A stretch of DNA of 30,721 bases from DATLFP01 sp035540955 (GCA_035540955.1 DATLFP010000215.1:1-30721), one strand, 5' to 3'. Shown: positions 6,584 through 15,227, numbered from the stretch's first letter. Numbers and translations are program-made. Notes: generated from the sequence alone by a model not told the origin.

Positions 6584-8666
6584 CCGCGGCGCTCGCTCCT
6601 CGGGCGCTCGCTTTCCGTACGTACATCGCGGCATCGGCTCGGGCAATCAGCGTCTCGTAGGTGTCGCCGTCGTCCGGGAAGATGGCGGCACCGATGCTGG
6701 CGGAAATGGCCAGCACGTGGCCCCCGATGCGGAGTGGTTCATCGAGCGCGGCGCGCAGCTTGCGGGTGACGGCGTCGACGGTGGCCGCGGTGCCCTGGGG
6801 GAGGATCACCACGAACTCGTCCCCACCCAGGCGGGCGAGGACGTCGGCGTCACGGAGCGCGCTGCGCAGCCGTTGTGCGAGGGACCGGATCACCTCGTCT
6901 CCGATCCGGTGGCCGAGCGTGTCGTTGATGTCCTTCAGGCGGTCGATGTCAGCGAAGAGCAGCCCGACGTGGTGGCCATCGCGACTGGCGACGCGCAGGG
7001 CTTGCTCGGTGAGCTCGATCAGCAGCTCACGACCCGGGAGACCGGTGAGCGCATCGTGCATCGCCTGGTGGCGCACCTGTTCGAGCAGCATGGCGTTTTG
7101 CAGCGCGACCGATGCCTGCGCGGCGATGCCCCGGACTCGCGCGACGCCGTGGGGATCGCCTCGGAGCGGCGACGTCGCGCTGGTGGTCCCCGCGCACACG
7201 ATGCCGAGGAACCCGCTGGCGCCCATGATCGGGACGGCGACCACCGACGTCGCGCCCGATCGGTGCAGCACGTCGTGCATGAACGGGTTCTCGGTCGCGG
7301 CGTCGATGAAGTGTGGCGTGCCGTCGGCCATCAGGTTCGCGAGCAACGGCGTGTCGGTGCGGCTGATGGTCAGATCTCGCATCAACGCGTCGGCCGCCGG
7401 CGGGAGGCCGTGGGAGGCCGAGGTTCGGAGGACCTCGTCGACCGGGTCCCACAGCATGACCACCGATCGTTCGGCGGCGATGACCGTTGGCACGGCCTCG
7501 GCCAGTCGCACCGTCACATCGCCTGCCGAGCCCACCTTGGCCAACGCATCGGCGAGCGCCAGCAGCACGCTGGCGGTCTCGGCCTGACGGCGCGCCTCGT
7601 CGAGGGCGGTGGCGGCGTCGAGCGCGGCGGCCGCCAGCCCGGCATACGCTTCCAGGAGCACCCGCTCCTCCGGGAAGTAGGTGCTCCCTGGCGGGTAGCA
7701 CGCGACGAGCGAGCCGTAGGTCCGACGACCCGACCGGACCTCCACGACGAGCAACGAGTCGTCGAGTGCCGGCTCTTGTCCCTGCACCCGGGCGGCGAGC
7801 TTGCCCGCTTCGTCCGCGCTCGTGAAGCCGTCGTGGTGGATCCGCGGCGGCTGGCCGGGCTCGGTGGCCAGCACCAGGAGGAACCTGGGCGCGCGCACGG
7901 CGATGCCGGCGCGGGCCGTGACCCGGGCGAGGACGGTGTCGAGGTCGTCGCCGGAGACGAGGTCCGCGGCCGCCGCCCGCAGGTTGTTCAGGCGGGCAGT
8001 CAGCAGCGACACCTGGAGCTCGAGGTTGCGGTGCCGCAGGACGGGCTCGTCCCGCTCATCGACGGTGGGGTCCCACGTCACGCGGAAGACGCAGCGGTCG
8101 TCGCCCCGGTGCTGGCACGCCTCCTCGATGACCGTTGCCGGCTCGAACCCGAAGAGGATCGGTGCCGAGCCCATCAAGCCGGCCGTGAAGTCGCACAGAG
8201 CGGGGTACCGAGGGAACTCGTCGGTGCCCGTGGCCGCCACGACCGCGAAGTCGTCGGCGACCTGGACCGCCTCCATCCTGGCGACTGTCAGGTAGCGCGT
8301 GGCGACCACGTCGATGTGCTCGAAGATCTCTCCCGGCGAGCCGAGCGTCTGGAAGACGCGGGTGGTCTCGCCCCCGACGCGGTTGGCCCGTCGCCGGTTG
8401 GCGTCGTGGACCGCCGAGAGGTCCCGGAAGGTGTGGGCGTCGCCGAGGACCTCCACGGCGGCGTCGAACAGGGCGCATGCCTGCTCGTAGCTGCTCCAGC
8501 ACGTGTCCTGTTCGAGCTCCTGCGCCGAGCGCCGGTCGCCGGCGGCGGCGAGTACGCGGGCCACGGCGTCGTCGCCGCCCTTGGCCCGGACGTGCGACAC
8601 GATGATCCTGGTGGTGTCCCCGGTGGCGTGCCGCGCCCCGCTCGCCTCCGTCCCCGATGAGTCCAC
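6558..8666 (-). CDS. Multidomain diguanylate cyclase (V4R-like sensor, GAF, GAF, GGDEF)
   Basis: About 702 residues if started at GTG 8666; the frame stays open to an ATG at 8750, so the start is uncertain. The first 200 residues resemble the sensor region found before GAF-GGDEF in actinobacteria, ending with EEACQHRGDDRCVFRVTW, similar to the V4R-like Cys-containing end motif. A coiled linker follows (LELQVSLLTARLNNLRAA), then two GAF-like domains (about 235-350 and 375-530). The C-terminal GGDEF domain has intact LGGDEF near residue 614, with RDAD five residues before it matching the inhibitory I-site RxxD. It should make cyclic di-GMP and be product-inhibited. No transmembrane segment is evident, so it is probably cytoplasmic. 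No EAL domain is present. Confidence 0.9.
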   Translation of the reverse strand: MDSSGTEASGARHATGDTTRIIVSHVRAKGGDDAVARVLAAAGDRRSAQELEQDTCWSSYEQACALFDAAVEVLGDAHTFRDLSAVHDANRRRANRVGGETTRVFQTLGSPGEIFEHIDVVATRYLTVARMEAVQVADDFAVVAATGTDEFPRYPALCDFTAGLMGSAPILFGFEPATVIEEACQHRGDDRCVFRVTWDPTVDERDEPVLRHRNLELQVSLLTARLNNLRAAAADLVSGDDLDTVLARVTARAGIAVRAPRFLLVLATEPGQPPRIHHDGFTSADEAGKLAARVQGQEPALDDSLLVVEVRSGRRTYGSLVACYPPGSTYFPEERVLLEAYAGLAAAALDAATALDEARRQAETASVLLALADALAKVGSAGDVTVRLAEAVPTVIAAERSVVMLWDPVDEVLRTSASHGLPPAADALMRDLTISRTDTPLLANLMADGTPHFIDAATENPFMHDVLHRSGATSVVAVPIMGASGFLGIVCAGTTSATSPLRGDPHGVARVRGIAAQASVALQNAMLLEQVRHQAMHDALTGLPGRELLIELTEQALRVASRDGHHVGLLFADIDRLKDINDTLGHRIGDEVIRSLAQRLRSALRDADVLARLGGDEFVVILPQGTAATVDAVTRKLRAALDEPLRIGGHVLAISASIGAAIFPDDGDTYETLIARADAAMYVRKASARGASAAVTAWGRRS

Positions 8667-8809
8667 GAGAGTCCCATCGGCACCCCACCGGGCACCTTGA
8701 GCGTCTCGGCCCCGGGCCTTCGACGGTCGTCCGTGTGGCGAATGCCACACGAGACGATGTGCGGCTCCTGTTGCAATGGTGCACCCGTTCGGGTGAAGAA
8801 TGCGTGTTC
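8667..8809. promoter_or_regulatory. Divergent region between GGDEF gene and second ACAD operon
   Basis: The region between the preferred starts of two divergent genes. It must contain promoters for both, although an alternative cyclase start at 8750 would shorten it. AT content is slightly higher around 8755-8810. I see no convincing palindrome or -10/-35 pair, and no strong Shine-Dalgarno before the ATG at 8810. Confidence 0.35.
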
Positions 8810-10078
8810 ATGAGCGACGCGACACGGGCTGAGGCCCGCGCCTGGTTCGAGGAGGCGTGGGATCCTTCTCTCAGCCTCGGCGAGTGGTGGGAGCGGTTGG
8901 CGGCGTCGGGGTGGGGCTTCCCGACGTGGGACCCGAACTGGTACGGCAAGGGCCTGAGCTCCCAACAGGCTGCCGTCGTGGCGGAGGAGCGGGCTCGCGT
9001 GGGCGCGTTCGGACCGCCGAGCGGCATCGGGGTGATGATGGCGGGACCGACGATCGTCACCCACGGGACCGACGAGCAGCGGCGCCGGTTCTTGCCCGCC
9101 ATGGTCACCGGCAAGGAGGTCTGGTGCCAGCTCTTCAGCGAGCCGGGCTCGGGATCGGACCTCGCCAGCCTGCAGACGCGCGCCGTTCGTGATGGCGACG
9201 AGTGGGTCGTGAACGGGCAGAAGGTGTGGACCTCGGGTGCGCAGTTCTCGCGGTGGGGGATCCTCATCGCTCGCTCCAACCCCGACCAGCCCAAGCACAA
9301 GGGGATCACCTACTTCGTCCTCGACATGGACCAGCCGGGCGTCGAGGTACGCCCGCTGAAGGAAATGACCGGCGGCGCCACCTTCAACGAGGTGTTCTTC
9401 AGCGATGCCCGTGTGCCGCACGAGAACGTGATCGGCGACGTCGACGAGGGTTGGGCGGTGGCGGTGACGACGCTCGCCCACGAGCGCAGCTCGCTGGGTG
9501 CCGGATCCATGGGTGGGACGGGCGGCGGCGCGATGTTCGGGGCGACCGATCTCGACGCTCGCGTCGGCGACCTGGCCAAGGGGTCCCCGGGTGGCGAGAT
9601 GGCGGGGATGGCGGCTGCCTTCGGCGGCGGGGGCGGGGCGATGGTCAAGTCACTTCCGCAGCTGTTCGGCCGCGGCGGCGACGCGGTCGTCCGTCAAGAG
9701 GTGGCTCGCCTCTACTCGCTCCTCGAGATCGCTCGGTACACGGGTCTCCGAGCGCAGGCCGCGGCCGCCCGGGGCGAGCGCCCTGGCCCCGCGGTCTCGA
9801 CCGGCAAGCTGATGGCCTCGACGATCGTCCGGGCGCTGCGCGACACCGGACTCTCGATCGAGGGCGCGCACGGCATGCTCAATGGGACCGACGCGCCCAT
9901 GGGCGGCATGCTCCAGATGCTGGCGCTCTTCAGCCCTGCCGTGTCGATCGCCGGCGGCACCGATCAAATCCAGCGCAACATCATCGGCGAGCGGGTGCTC
10001 GGCCTCCCGGCCGAGCCGAGAGTCGACAAGGACGTCCCGTTCCGCGACCTCAAGGTCGGCACCCAGCGCGCCGGCTGA
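8810..10078 (+). CDS. Acyl-CoA dehydrogenase (FadE-like), Gly-rich insert
   Basis: 422 residues. It is a paralogue of the ACAD at 4820-6070: same N-terminal phrase type (EEAWDPSLSLGEWWERLA), WCQLFSEPGSGSDLASLQ, GQKVWTSGAQFSRWGILIAR and C-terminal GGTDQIQRNIIGERVLGLP. The Glu of the IYEGT motif is again missing (IAGGT). Between the beta-domain and the C-terminal helices lies an unusually Gly/Met-rich stretch of about 60 residues (around 225-290, including GGTGGGAMFGA and AAFGGGGGAMV). Expected reaction: FAD-dependent desaturation of an acyl-CoA, possibly with a branched or steroid-derived chain. ATG 8810 was chosen because the upstream extension lacks family similarity. An SCP2 gene follows after 42 bp, so the two are probably co-transcribed. 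Confidence 0.92.
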   Translation: MSDATRAEARAWFEEAWDPSLSLGEWWERLAASGWGFPTWDPNWYGKGLSSQQAAVVAEERARVGAFGPPSGIGVMMAGPTIVTHGTDEQRRRFLPAMVTGKEVWCQLFSEPGSGSDLASLQTRAVRDGDEWVVNGQKVWTSGAQFSRWGILIARSNPDQPKHKGITYFVLDMDQPGVEVRPLKEMTGGATFNEVFFSDARVPHENVIGDVDEGWAVAVTTLAHERSSLGAGSMGGTGGGAMFGATDLDARVGDLAKGSPGGEMAGMAAAFGGGGGAMVKSLPQLFGRGGDAVVRQEVARLYSLLEIARYTGLRAQAAAARGERPGPAVSTGKLMASTIVRALRDTGLSIEGAHGMLNGTDAPMGGMLQMLALFSPAVSIAGGTDQIQRNIIGERVLGLPAEPRVDKDVPFRDLKVGTQRAG

Positions 10079-10120
10079 CCACCTTTCCTGTCCAAGCCAA
10101 CAACGAGGAGGCACCACCCC

Positions 10121-10513
10121 ATGTCCCACACGTTTCTGTCCAGCGACTGGTTCGAGGCCGTCGACAAGCTGCGGGCCGAGCTGGGCGACCCGCCCGTCCC
10201 GGCGGCGATGGCCGACCTGAAGCTCAACATCACCGTCACCGGCGGTCCTGACGGCGACAAGGAGCTCAGCATGCAGGGCGGCCAGTTCGTCCAGGGCCCG
10301 GCGGCCGACGCCGCCACCAAGCTGATCGTCCCGTTCGATGTCGCCAAGTCGATGTTCATCGAGGGAAACCAGCAGGCGGCGATGCAGGCGTTCATGTCGG
10401 GCCAGATCAAGGTCGAGGGCGACATGAGCAAGCTGATGGCGATGCAGGGCGGCGCCGCCCCCGGGCCCGAGCAGCAGGCGTTCCAGGAACGCATGAAAGC
10501 GATCACCGCCTGA
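10121..10513 (+). CDS. SCP2 sterol-carrier domain protein
   Basis: 130 residues, a stand-alone SCP2 domain. The stretch LKLNITVTGGPDGDKELSMQ forms the early strands, ADAATKLIVPFDVAKSMFIEG is the characteristic mid-domain pattern, and QAFMSGQIKVEGDMSKLMAMQ is the lipid-pocket C-terminal signature (xGxIKxxGDxxKLM). Such domains bind fatty acyl-CoA or sterols and can present them to enzymes. A GAGGAGG ribosome-binding site lies about 10 bp before the ATG. It sits directly downstream of the ACAD, consistent with handling a hydrophobic acyl-CoA. No signal peptide, so cytoplasmic. Confidence 0.9.
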   Translation: MSHTFLSSDWFEAVDKLRAELGDPPVPAAMADLKLNITVTGGPDGDKELSMQGGQFVQGPAADAATKLIVPFDVAKSMFIEGNQQAAMQAFMSGQIKVEGDMSKLMAMQGGAAPGPEQQAFQERMKAITA

Positions 10514-10647
10514 GCGACGCAGCCGCGACCGGCGACAACATGTAACGGGTGCCGCATCGTGTCTCGCCCGCCGTTGACACGGTTGAGTGTCATGTGCTCG
10601 CACCAGCCCGAGCGACTCGATGGCGGGCGCTCGGGCTGGGGGGGTCC

Positions 10648-10887
10648 ATGGCGACCGTTCCTGTCGGTGGTGGCGTGGGCGACGATCGCGTGCCGATCGG
10701 CGGCCGGCCGCCGGTGGATGTCGACGCTCCGCACTTCCGCGCCGTCCTGCATGTCGCCGACAGCGTCCGGCGCTACCTCCCGATGTACGCGGTCCTCGCC
10801 GTCTTCGCGGTGGTGATGGCGAAAGCTCTCGGCGCGGTGATCCGTCGCGGTGCGAGCGACGATCCGGTCGGCGGCGTGGAGGCGTGA
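10648..10887 (+). CDS. Small single-pass membrane protein, unknown function
   Basis: 79 residues from ATG 10648 after a G-rich run (10639-10644) that may serve as ribosome-binding site; the frame opens earlier, at 10549. A soluble N-terminal half is followed by a hydrophobic helix YLPMYAVLAVFAVVMAKAL (about 42-60) and a basic tail (IRRGASDD), suggesting an N-out/C-in single-pass protein. I do not recognise a family. It is 134 bp downstream of the SCP2 gene. The region between its end and the convergent ligase (10888-11144) shows no gene. This could be a chance frame in GC-rich DNA. Confidence 0.35.
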   Translation: MATVPVGGGVGDDRVPIGGRPPVDVDAPHFRAVLHVADSVRRYLPMYAVLAVFAVVMAKALGAVIRRGASDDPVGGVEA

Positions 10888-11144
10888 CGGGCATCGGGCG
10901 CAGGTCACGCGCAGGGTTGACACCGAAAGCACTCAGGCTCAGACAGCGGCCGCATCATCGTCACCTGCACTTGGTCCCCGCCGACGTGCCCGAGTCGGCC
11001 CGGCTTGGCTCGCTGTTCGACGAGGCGGCAACGCCGCTGGAGTAGCGACCACGGTCGTGCGGCCGCGTACCGGTTCGCCGGAGGCTGATCTCGGCGCACC
11101 TGACGGCGCCCGACGACCTCGTATGTGTCGAGTCGCGCGTGCGG

Positions 11145-12695
11145 TCAGACGATGCGAGATTCGGTCTTGCCCCAGTAGCGGTCGCGCAGGATGCGCTTGT
11201 ACAGCTTGCCGGTGGGCAGGCGTGGCAGCTCGTCCTCGAAGTCGACCGAGCGCGGCACCTTGTAGCCGGCAAGGTGTTCGCGGCAGTAGGCGAGGAGCCG
11301 CTGGGCGAGCTCGGGGCCGGCGGTCGCCCGGTCCGCCGGCTGCACCACCGCCTTGACCTCTTCGCCGAACTCCTCGTTGGGGACGCCGATCACCGCCACG
11401 TCGGCCACGTCGGGGTGCAGGACCAGGACGTCCTCGATCTCCTGCGGGTAGATGTTGACGCCTCCGGAGATGATCATGAACGTCGCCCGGTCGGTGAGGT
11501 ACAGGTAGCCCTCGTCGTCGACGTAGCCGACGTCGCCGAGGGCGGTCCAGTTCGGGTGTTCGGGGTGCTCGGCCTTGCGCGTCTTCTCGGGGTCGCCGTG
11601 GTACTCGAAGGGTCGCTGCGGCAGCTCGAAGTACACCAGCCCGGTCTCGCCGGTCGGCAGCTCGGCGCCGGACTCGTCGCAGATGTGGATGGTGCCGAGC
11701 ACCGGACGGCCGACCGAGCCGCGGTGGGTGAGCCACTCCTCGGAGGTGATGTAGGTGAGGCCGTTCACCTCGGTCCCGCCGTAGTACTCGAACAGGATCG
11801 GCCCCCACCACCGGATCATCTGCTCCTTCACGCCCACCGGGCACGGCGCCGCGGCGTGGATCGCGACGCGGTGCGAGGAGAGGTCGTGCCGGGTACGGGT
11901 CTCCTCGGGGAGCTTGAGCATTCGGCTGAACATGGTCGGCACCCACTGGCTGTGGGTGACCCGGTGCGCCTCGATGGCGGCGGGCGCCGCCTCGGGGTCG
12001 AACTTCTCCATGATCACGACAGTGCCGCCCAGCGTCTGGACACCCATGGAGAAGCCGAGCGGCGCCGAGTGGTACATCGGCGCCGGCGACAGGTACACGG
12101 TGTCGGCGTCCATGTGGAACAGCGGGCCGAGCAGGCTTGAGATGCCGGCGCTCTCGCCGACGTGGCGGCCCGGGAGTGGCCGCTTGATCCCCTTGGGCCG
12201 CCCGGTGGTGCCCGAGCTGTAGAGCATCAGCTCGCCCATCGGCTCTTCGGCCAGCGGCCCGGCCGGATGGCGGGCGACAGCGTCCTCGTAGGACTCGTAG
12301 CCCTCGGCGACGCCGTCGGCCATGAGCCGGACGGGGCACCCGGGGACGCGCTGGGCGACATCGACGGCGACGTCCCGCAGCGCGGCCGAGGTGACGAGCA
12401 CCTGGGCGCCGCAGTCCTCGACGATGTACGCCGCCTCCTCGCCGGTGAGGTACCGGTTCACCGTGGTGAGGTACAGCCCCGAGCGGGTCGCCGCCCAGTA
12501 CACCTCCGGATAGCGCACGTGGTTCTCGAGCAGCACGGCCACGTGGTCGCCGGGCCGCAGGCCCGCCGCCCACATGAGCTGGGCCAGGCGGTTGGAGCAC
12601 TGGTCGAGCTCGCGGTAGGTGACCCGCTCGCCGGAGCCGGTCATCACATGCGCCACCTTGCCGGGCGTCGACTTCGCATGGGTTCCTGGGTACAC
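11145..12695 (-). CDS. AMP-forming acyl-CoA synthetase (FadD/AMP-binding)
   Basis: 516 residues with all core motifs of the adenylate-forming superfamily: P-loop YSSGTTGRPKG (about 159-169), the A5-type EYYGGTEVNG, GDVGYVDDEGYLYLTDR with the hinge and ribose-binding Asp, SGGVNIYPQEIEDVL, and the C-terminal catalytic Lys in LPTGKLYKRIL (near 497). It should activate a carboxylate to acyl-AMP and then acyl-CoA. The compact length fits FadD13- or FadD19-like and bile-acid-CoA ligases rather than long-chain FadD with extensions, but the substrate cannot be read. Start GTG 12695 has AAGGAGG just upstream, overlapping the end of the preceding luciferase-like gene 12 bp away, so the pair is an operon. 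Confidence 0.93.
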   Translation of the reverse strand: MYPGTHAKSTPGKVAHVMTGSGERVTYRELDQCSNRLAQLMWAAGLRPGDHVAVLLENHVRYPEVYWAATRSGLYLTTVNRYLTGEEAAYIVEDCGAQVLVTSAALRDVAVDVAQRVPGCPVRLMADGVAEGYESYEDAVARHPAGPLAEEPMGELMLYSSGTTGRPKGIKRPLPGRHVGESAGISSLLGPLFHMDADTVYLSPAPMYHSAPLGFSMGVQTLGGTVVIMEKFDPEAAPAAIEAHRVTHSQWVPTMFSRMLKLPEETRTRHDLSSHRVAIHAAAPCPVGVKEQMIRWWGPILFEYYGGTEVNGLTYITSEEWLTHRGSVGRPVLGTIHICDESGAELPTGETGLVYFELPQRPFEYHGDPEKTRKAEHPEHPNWTALGDVGYVDDEGYLYLTDRATFMIISGGVNIYPQEIEDVLVLHPDVADVAVIGVPNEEFGEEVKAVVQPADRATAGPELAQRLLAYCREHLAGYKVPRSVDFEDELPRLPTGKLYKRILRDRYWGKTESRIV

Positions 12696-12707
12696 GGCGC
12701 GCCTCCT

Positions 12708-13835
12708 TCAGCTGAACCGTGGCAGGACCTCTGTCGCCAGCAGCTCGAGCGACGTGAGGATCTGGCTGCTGTCGTGGATGCCCTGTGGGATGAGGAGGAA
12801 CATGTCCTCGAACGCGAAGGTTCCGGTCGCCTCCTCGATGCGCCGGCTGATCGTGCCGGGGCTGCCGATGAGCATCTCGGGCCGACCCTGGCCGAACGGC
12901 GTCGACCACGTGTCCCAGAACCAGAGCATGTCCTCGGCCCACTCCCGAGCGATGGCGTCGGTCGGGGCCACGATCGCCAGCCCACCCCAGCCTGCCTCCT
13001 CGCCGGGAGCGATGTCGTGGCCCCAGCGTTCGGCCTCCTCCCGGTAGGCCGCCCAGAGGGAACGGCAGAACTCGAGGTCGGAGGCGAGCACGATCGGCTT
13101 GCCGGCGTAGCGGGCCCAGAAGATGGCGGTGCGCATCGAGTTGGTGAACCCGCCGTAGAGCGGGGGATGGGGTCGCTGCAGCGGACGGGGGGCGATGCCG
13201 ATCTCGCGGATGCGCATGTCCTCGTCGACGCCGGCACCGAAGCGCGTGTACACGTCGTGACGGTGCGGGTTCACGAAGTCCTCGGGCGGGAACCGCCAGA
13301 ACTGCCCCTCGTAGGAGAACGTCTCGCGCGTGAGGGCGGTCACGACGATGTCGACGAACTCGGCGAAGTAGTCGCGGTTGCGGTCGTCGTCGGCCGAGTC
13401 CTTGTTCCACGGCCCGACGGCGGCGAGGTCGGGACGGATCTTGAAGTTCTCGACCCATCGCGCCTGGTAGCCGCGCACGAGCCCGACGCCGAAGCGACCG
13501 CCGAGCATGTGGTCGAGGGTGGCGATGCTCTCCGCCGTGCGCAGCGGGTTGTGGGTCGTCGACACGAAGCCGCACGTGATGACCCGCAATCGCTCGGTGT
13601 GCTGCCCGAGCCACATCGCCATCAGCCCGGGGTCGTTCGACGCCTCGAACCCCTCGATCTGCAGATGGTGCTCGGGATGGCCGAACCCGGCGAAGCCCGC
13701 TTGGTCGGCGACGCGTGCGTACTCGGCGATCTCGTCGAGCATTCGCTGGTAGAGCTCGGGGCGCAGACCGGCGAGGCCGGCCTCGAGCTCGGCTCGCCGG
13801 CCGACGGTGCAGTACATGAAGAGGTTGAACCTCAC
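12708..13835 (-). CDS. LLM-class flavin/F420-dependent oxidoreductase
   Basis: 375 residues from GTG 13835 (MRFNLFMYCTVGRRAEL); the frame continues to an ATG at 13874, but family members start at this point. Marks: GFAGFGHPEHHLQIEGFEASND (about 48-69), TTHNPLRTAESIATLDHMLGG and FGVGLVRGYQARW as barrel strands around the flavin, and APRPLQRPHPPLYGG before the C-terminal segment. It is a bacterial-luciferase-type TIM barrel using FMN or F420. It is co-transcribed with the acyl-CoA ligase, so it probably acts on the same substrate class. It is one of three LLM genes in 15 kb, each clearly different in sequence. Confidence 0.88.
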   Translation of the reverse strand: MRFNLFMYCTVGRRAELEAGLAGLRPELYQRMLDEIAEYARVADQAGFAGFGHPEHHLQIEGFEASNDPGLMAMWLGQHTERLRVITCGFVSTTHNPLRTAESIATLDHMLGGRFGVGLVRGYQARWVENFKIRPDLAAVGPWNKDSADDDRNRDYFAEFVDIVVTALTRETFSYEGQFWRFPPEDFVNPHRHDVYTRFGAGVDEDMRIREIGIAPRPLQRPHPPLYGGFTNSMRTAIFWARYAGKPIVLASDLEFCRSLWAAYREEAERWGHDIAPGEEAGWGGLAIVAPTDAIAREWAEDMLWFWDTWSTPFGQGRPEMLIGSPGTISRRIEEATGTFAFEDMFLLIPQGIHDSSQILTSLELLATEVLPRFS

Positions 13836-13858
13836 CGCGCGCCCTCGCCCTTCGATCG

Positions 13859-14222
13859 ATGCGTCACGAGGCACAGTTTGTCGCGTGCCGCGTGAACGTG
13901 CGGGGTGTGTTCCTCCTCGACTTCGAGTCCGCCGACCTCGAGCGCCACCGGTGGGTGGCCGAGCGCTTCGTCGGGGGCGGCGAGACGATGCCGCTCAGCT
14001 TCCACACCTTCGCCCTCGCCGTCGGCGACCGCCGCATCCTCGTCGACACCGGGGCGGGAACCACAAGCCCCGCACCGGGATCGGCGCCGACCTGTTCAAC
14101 GGGCTCGACACGCCGTTCCTCGACCGGCTCACTGGCGGCGGGGTTCGCGCCGGAGTCGATCGACACCGTCGTGTGCACCCACCTCCACGTCGACCACGTC
14201 GGGTAGAACAACCCGGCTCGAG
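13859..14222 (+). pseudogene. Beta-lactamase-fold hydrolase, N-terminal fragment with frameshifts and stop
   Basis: Starts as a normal metallo-beta-lactamase-fold protein (VRGVFLLDFESADLERH... FALAVGDRRILVDTGAG). Around 14061 the frame shifts: GNHKPRTGIGADLFNGLDTP continues in another frame, as if one A were lost. It returns near 14132 as if one G were gained, giving FAPESIDTVVCTHLHVDHVG with the zinc motif HxHxDH intact. A TAG at 14204-14206 sits where family members have Trp (VGWN), and a further single-base shift gives NTRLE before similarity ends near 14222. Only about the first 120 of the usual 280-300 residues remain. Fused directly to a monooxygenase fragment. Not expected to make a working enzyme. 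Confidence 0.85.
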
Positions 14223-14815
14223 CACAGCCGGGCCATCGTCCGCCACTGCCGCCTGTACGACGACGCCTGCTTCCAGACGAACGTGACCGAGCTGCGGTGG
14301 GACGAGACCGAGGCGCGCTGGATCATCAGCACCGACCGCGCCGACCGCGTGAAGGCGCAGTTCGTCGCCATGGCCAACGGCCCGCTCAGCCGGCCCAAGT
14401 TGCCCGGCATACCGGGCATCAACGAGTTCAAGGGCTATACGTTCCACACCAGCCGATGGGATTACGGCTACACGGGCGACGAATCGTCGGGCGACCTCAC
14501 GAAGCTCACGAACAAGCGGGTCGGCATCATCGGCACCGGGGCGACGGCTGTGCAGTGCATCCCGCACCTCGGCGAGTGGGCTGAGCATCTCTACGTGTTC
14601 CAGCGGGCGCCGTCGTCGGTCGACGTGTGCGCAACAACCGGGAGACCAACCCGGTGTGGGCGGCGTCCCTCGAGCCCGGATGGCAGCAGCGGCGCATGGA
14701 CAACTTCAACATCCTCGTGAGCGGCGGCGACCAGGACGTCGACGGCCGACTTCGCCGAGGAGGCCGAGCGGGCCGGCCGGGAGCCGGGGCGGGGCTCCTC
14801 GCGGCCCGGTGAGGC
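14218..14815 (+). pseudogene. Baeyer-Villiger (flavin) monooxygenase, internal fragment
   Basis: The open frame from about 14218 encodes a clear central piece of a Class B flavoprotein monooxygenase: LYDDACFQTNVTELRWDE, FVAMANGPLSRPKLPGIPG, the BVMO fingerprint FxGxxxHTxxW(P/D) as FKGYTFHTSRWDY, then the NADPH-binding Rossmann motif GIIGTGATAVQ and YVFQRAPSSVDV. Near 14627 a 2-base insertion or 1-base loss shifts the frame; RNNRETNPVWAASLEPGW and MDNFNILVSGGDQDVD follow in the next frame before similarity is lost. The FAD-binding N-terminus and the C-terminal third are missing. Intact relatives insert oxygen next to ketones in cyclic or steroid substrates. It is a decayed remnant joined to the upstream hydrolase fragment. 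Confidence 0.88.
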
Positions 14816-14822
14816 AGCCGGC

Positions 14823-15227
14823 TCAGCCGGCCGGGCTGAAGACCGGCAGGTTGCGCCCGTCGCTGAGCGCCTCCCAGTCGACGCGCACGGCCATGCCCAC
14901 TGCGACGTCATCCGGGTCACAGCCCACGACGTTGGTCGCCATCCGGACTCCCTCGTCCAGGTCGACGAGCGCCAGCACGTAGGGCACACGGTCGGCCATC
15001 ATCGGGTTGCCGGGCTGATGCAGCACGCTGGCGGCGTACACCGTTCCCGTACCGACCGAGGGCCGCCAACCGAGGTGCTCGTCGGTGAGGCACCGCGGGC
15101 ACGCGGCCCGGGGCCAGTAGATGCCGGCATCACACGCCTCGCACCACTGGACGAGCAGGCGCCGCTCTCGCGTCGCAGCCCAGAACGGCTCGGTCAGCGC
15201 TGACGCCGCGGGCTCGATCCGCGGCAT
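14823..15227 (-). CDS. DUF35 zinc-ribbon/OB-fold protein
   Basis: 134 residues. N-terminal helix (ALTEPFWAATRERRLLVQ), then a complete rubredoxin-like zinc ribbon CEACDAGIYWPRAACPRC (two CxxC knuckles, residues about 33-50), then the OB fold (GTGTVYAASVLHQPGNP, VPYVLALVDLDEGVRMATNVVG). DUF35 proteins bind acyl-CoA and form complexes with thiolase-like lipid-transfer proteins, as in ChsH2 with Ltp2 of Mycobacterium tuberculosis, where the domain is needed for retro-aldol cleavage. The gene follows the thiolase-like gene with ATGA overlap, so a stoichiometric complex is likely. Unlike the DUF35-like protein at 1260-1682, its ribbon is intact. Confidence 0.92.
   Translation of the reverse strand: MPRIEPAASALTEPFWAATRERRLLVQWCEACDAGIYWPRAACPRCLTDEHLGWRPSVGTGTVYAASVLHQPGNPMMADRVPYVLALVDLDEGVRMATNVVGCDPDDVAVGMAVRVDWEALSDGRNLPVFSPAG

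Noticed and set aside
8667..8750. N-terminal extension of the diguanylate cyclase to ATG 8750
   Set aside because: The extra 28 residues are low-complexity and basic and reach into the divergent promoter region; GTG 8666 is preferred, though neither start has a strong ribosome-binding site.
10939..13614. Very long antisense frame (about 890 codons) over the ligase and luciferase-like genes
   Set aside because: It is Arg/Pro/Gly-rich shadow sequence. The overlapping frames carry complete AMP-binding and LLM motifs.
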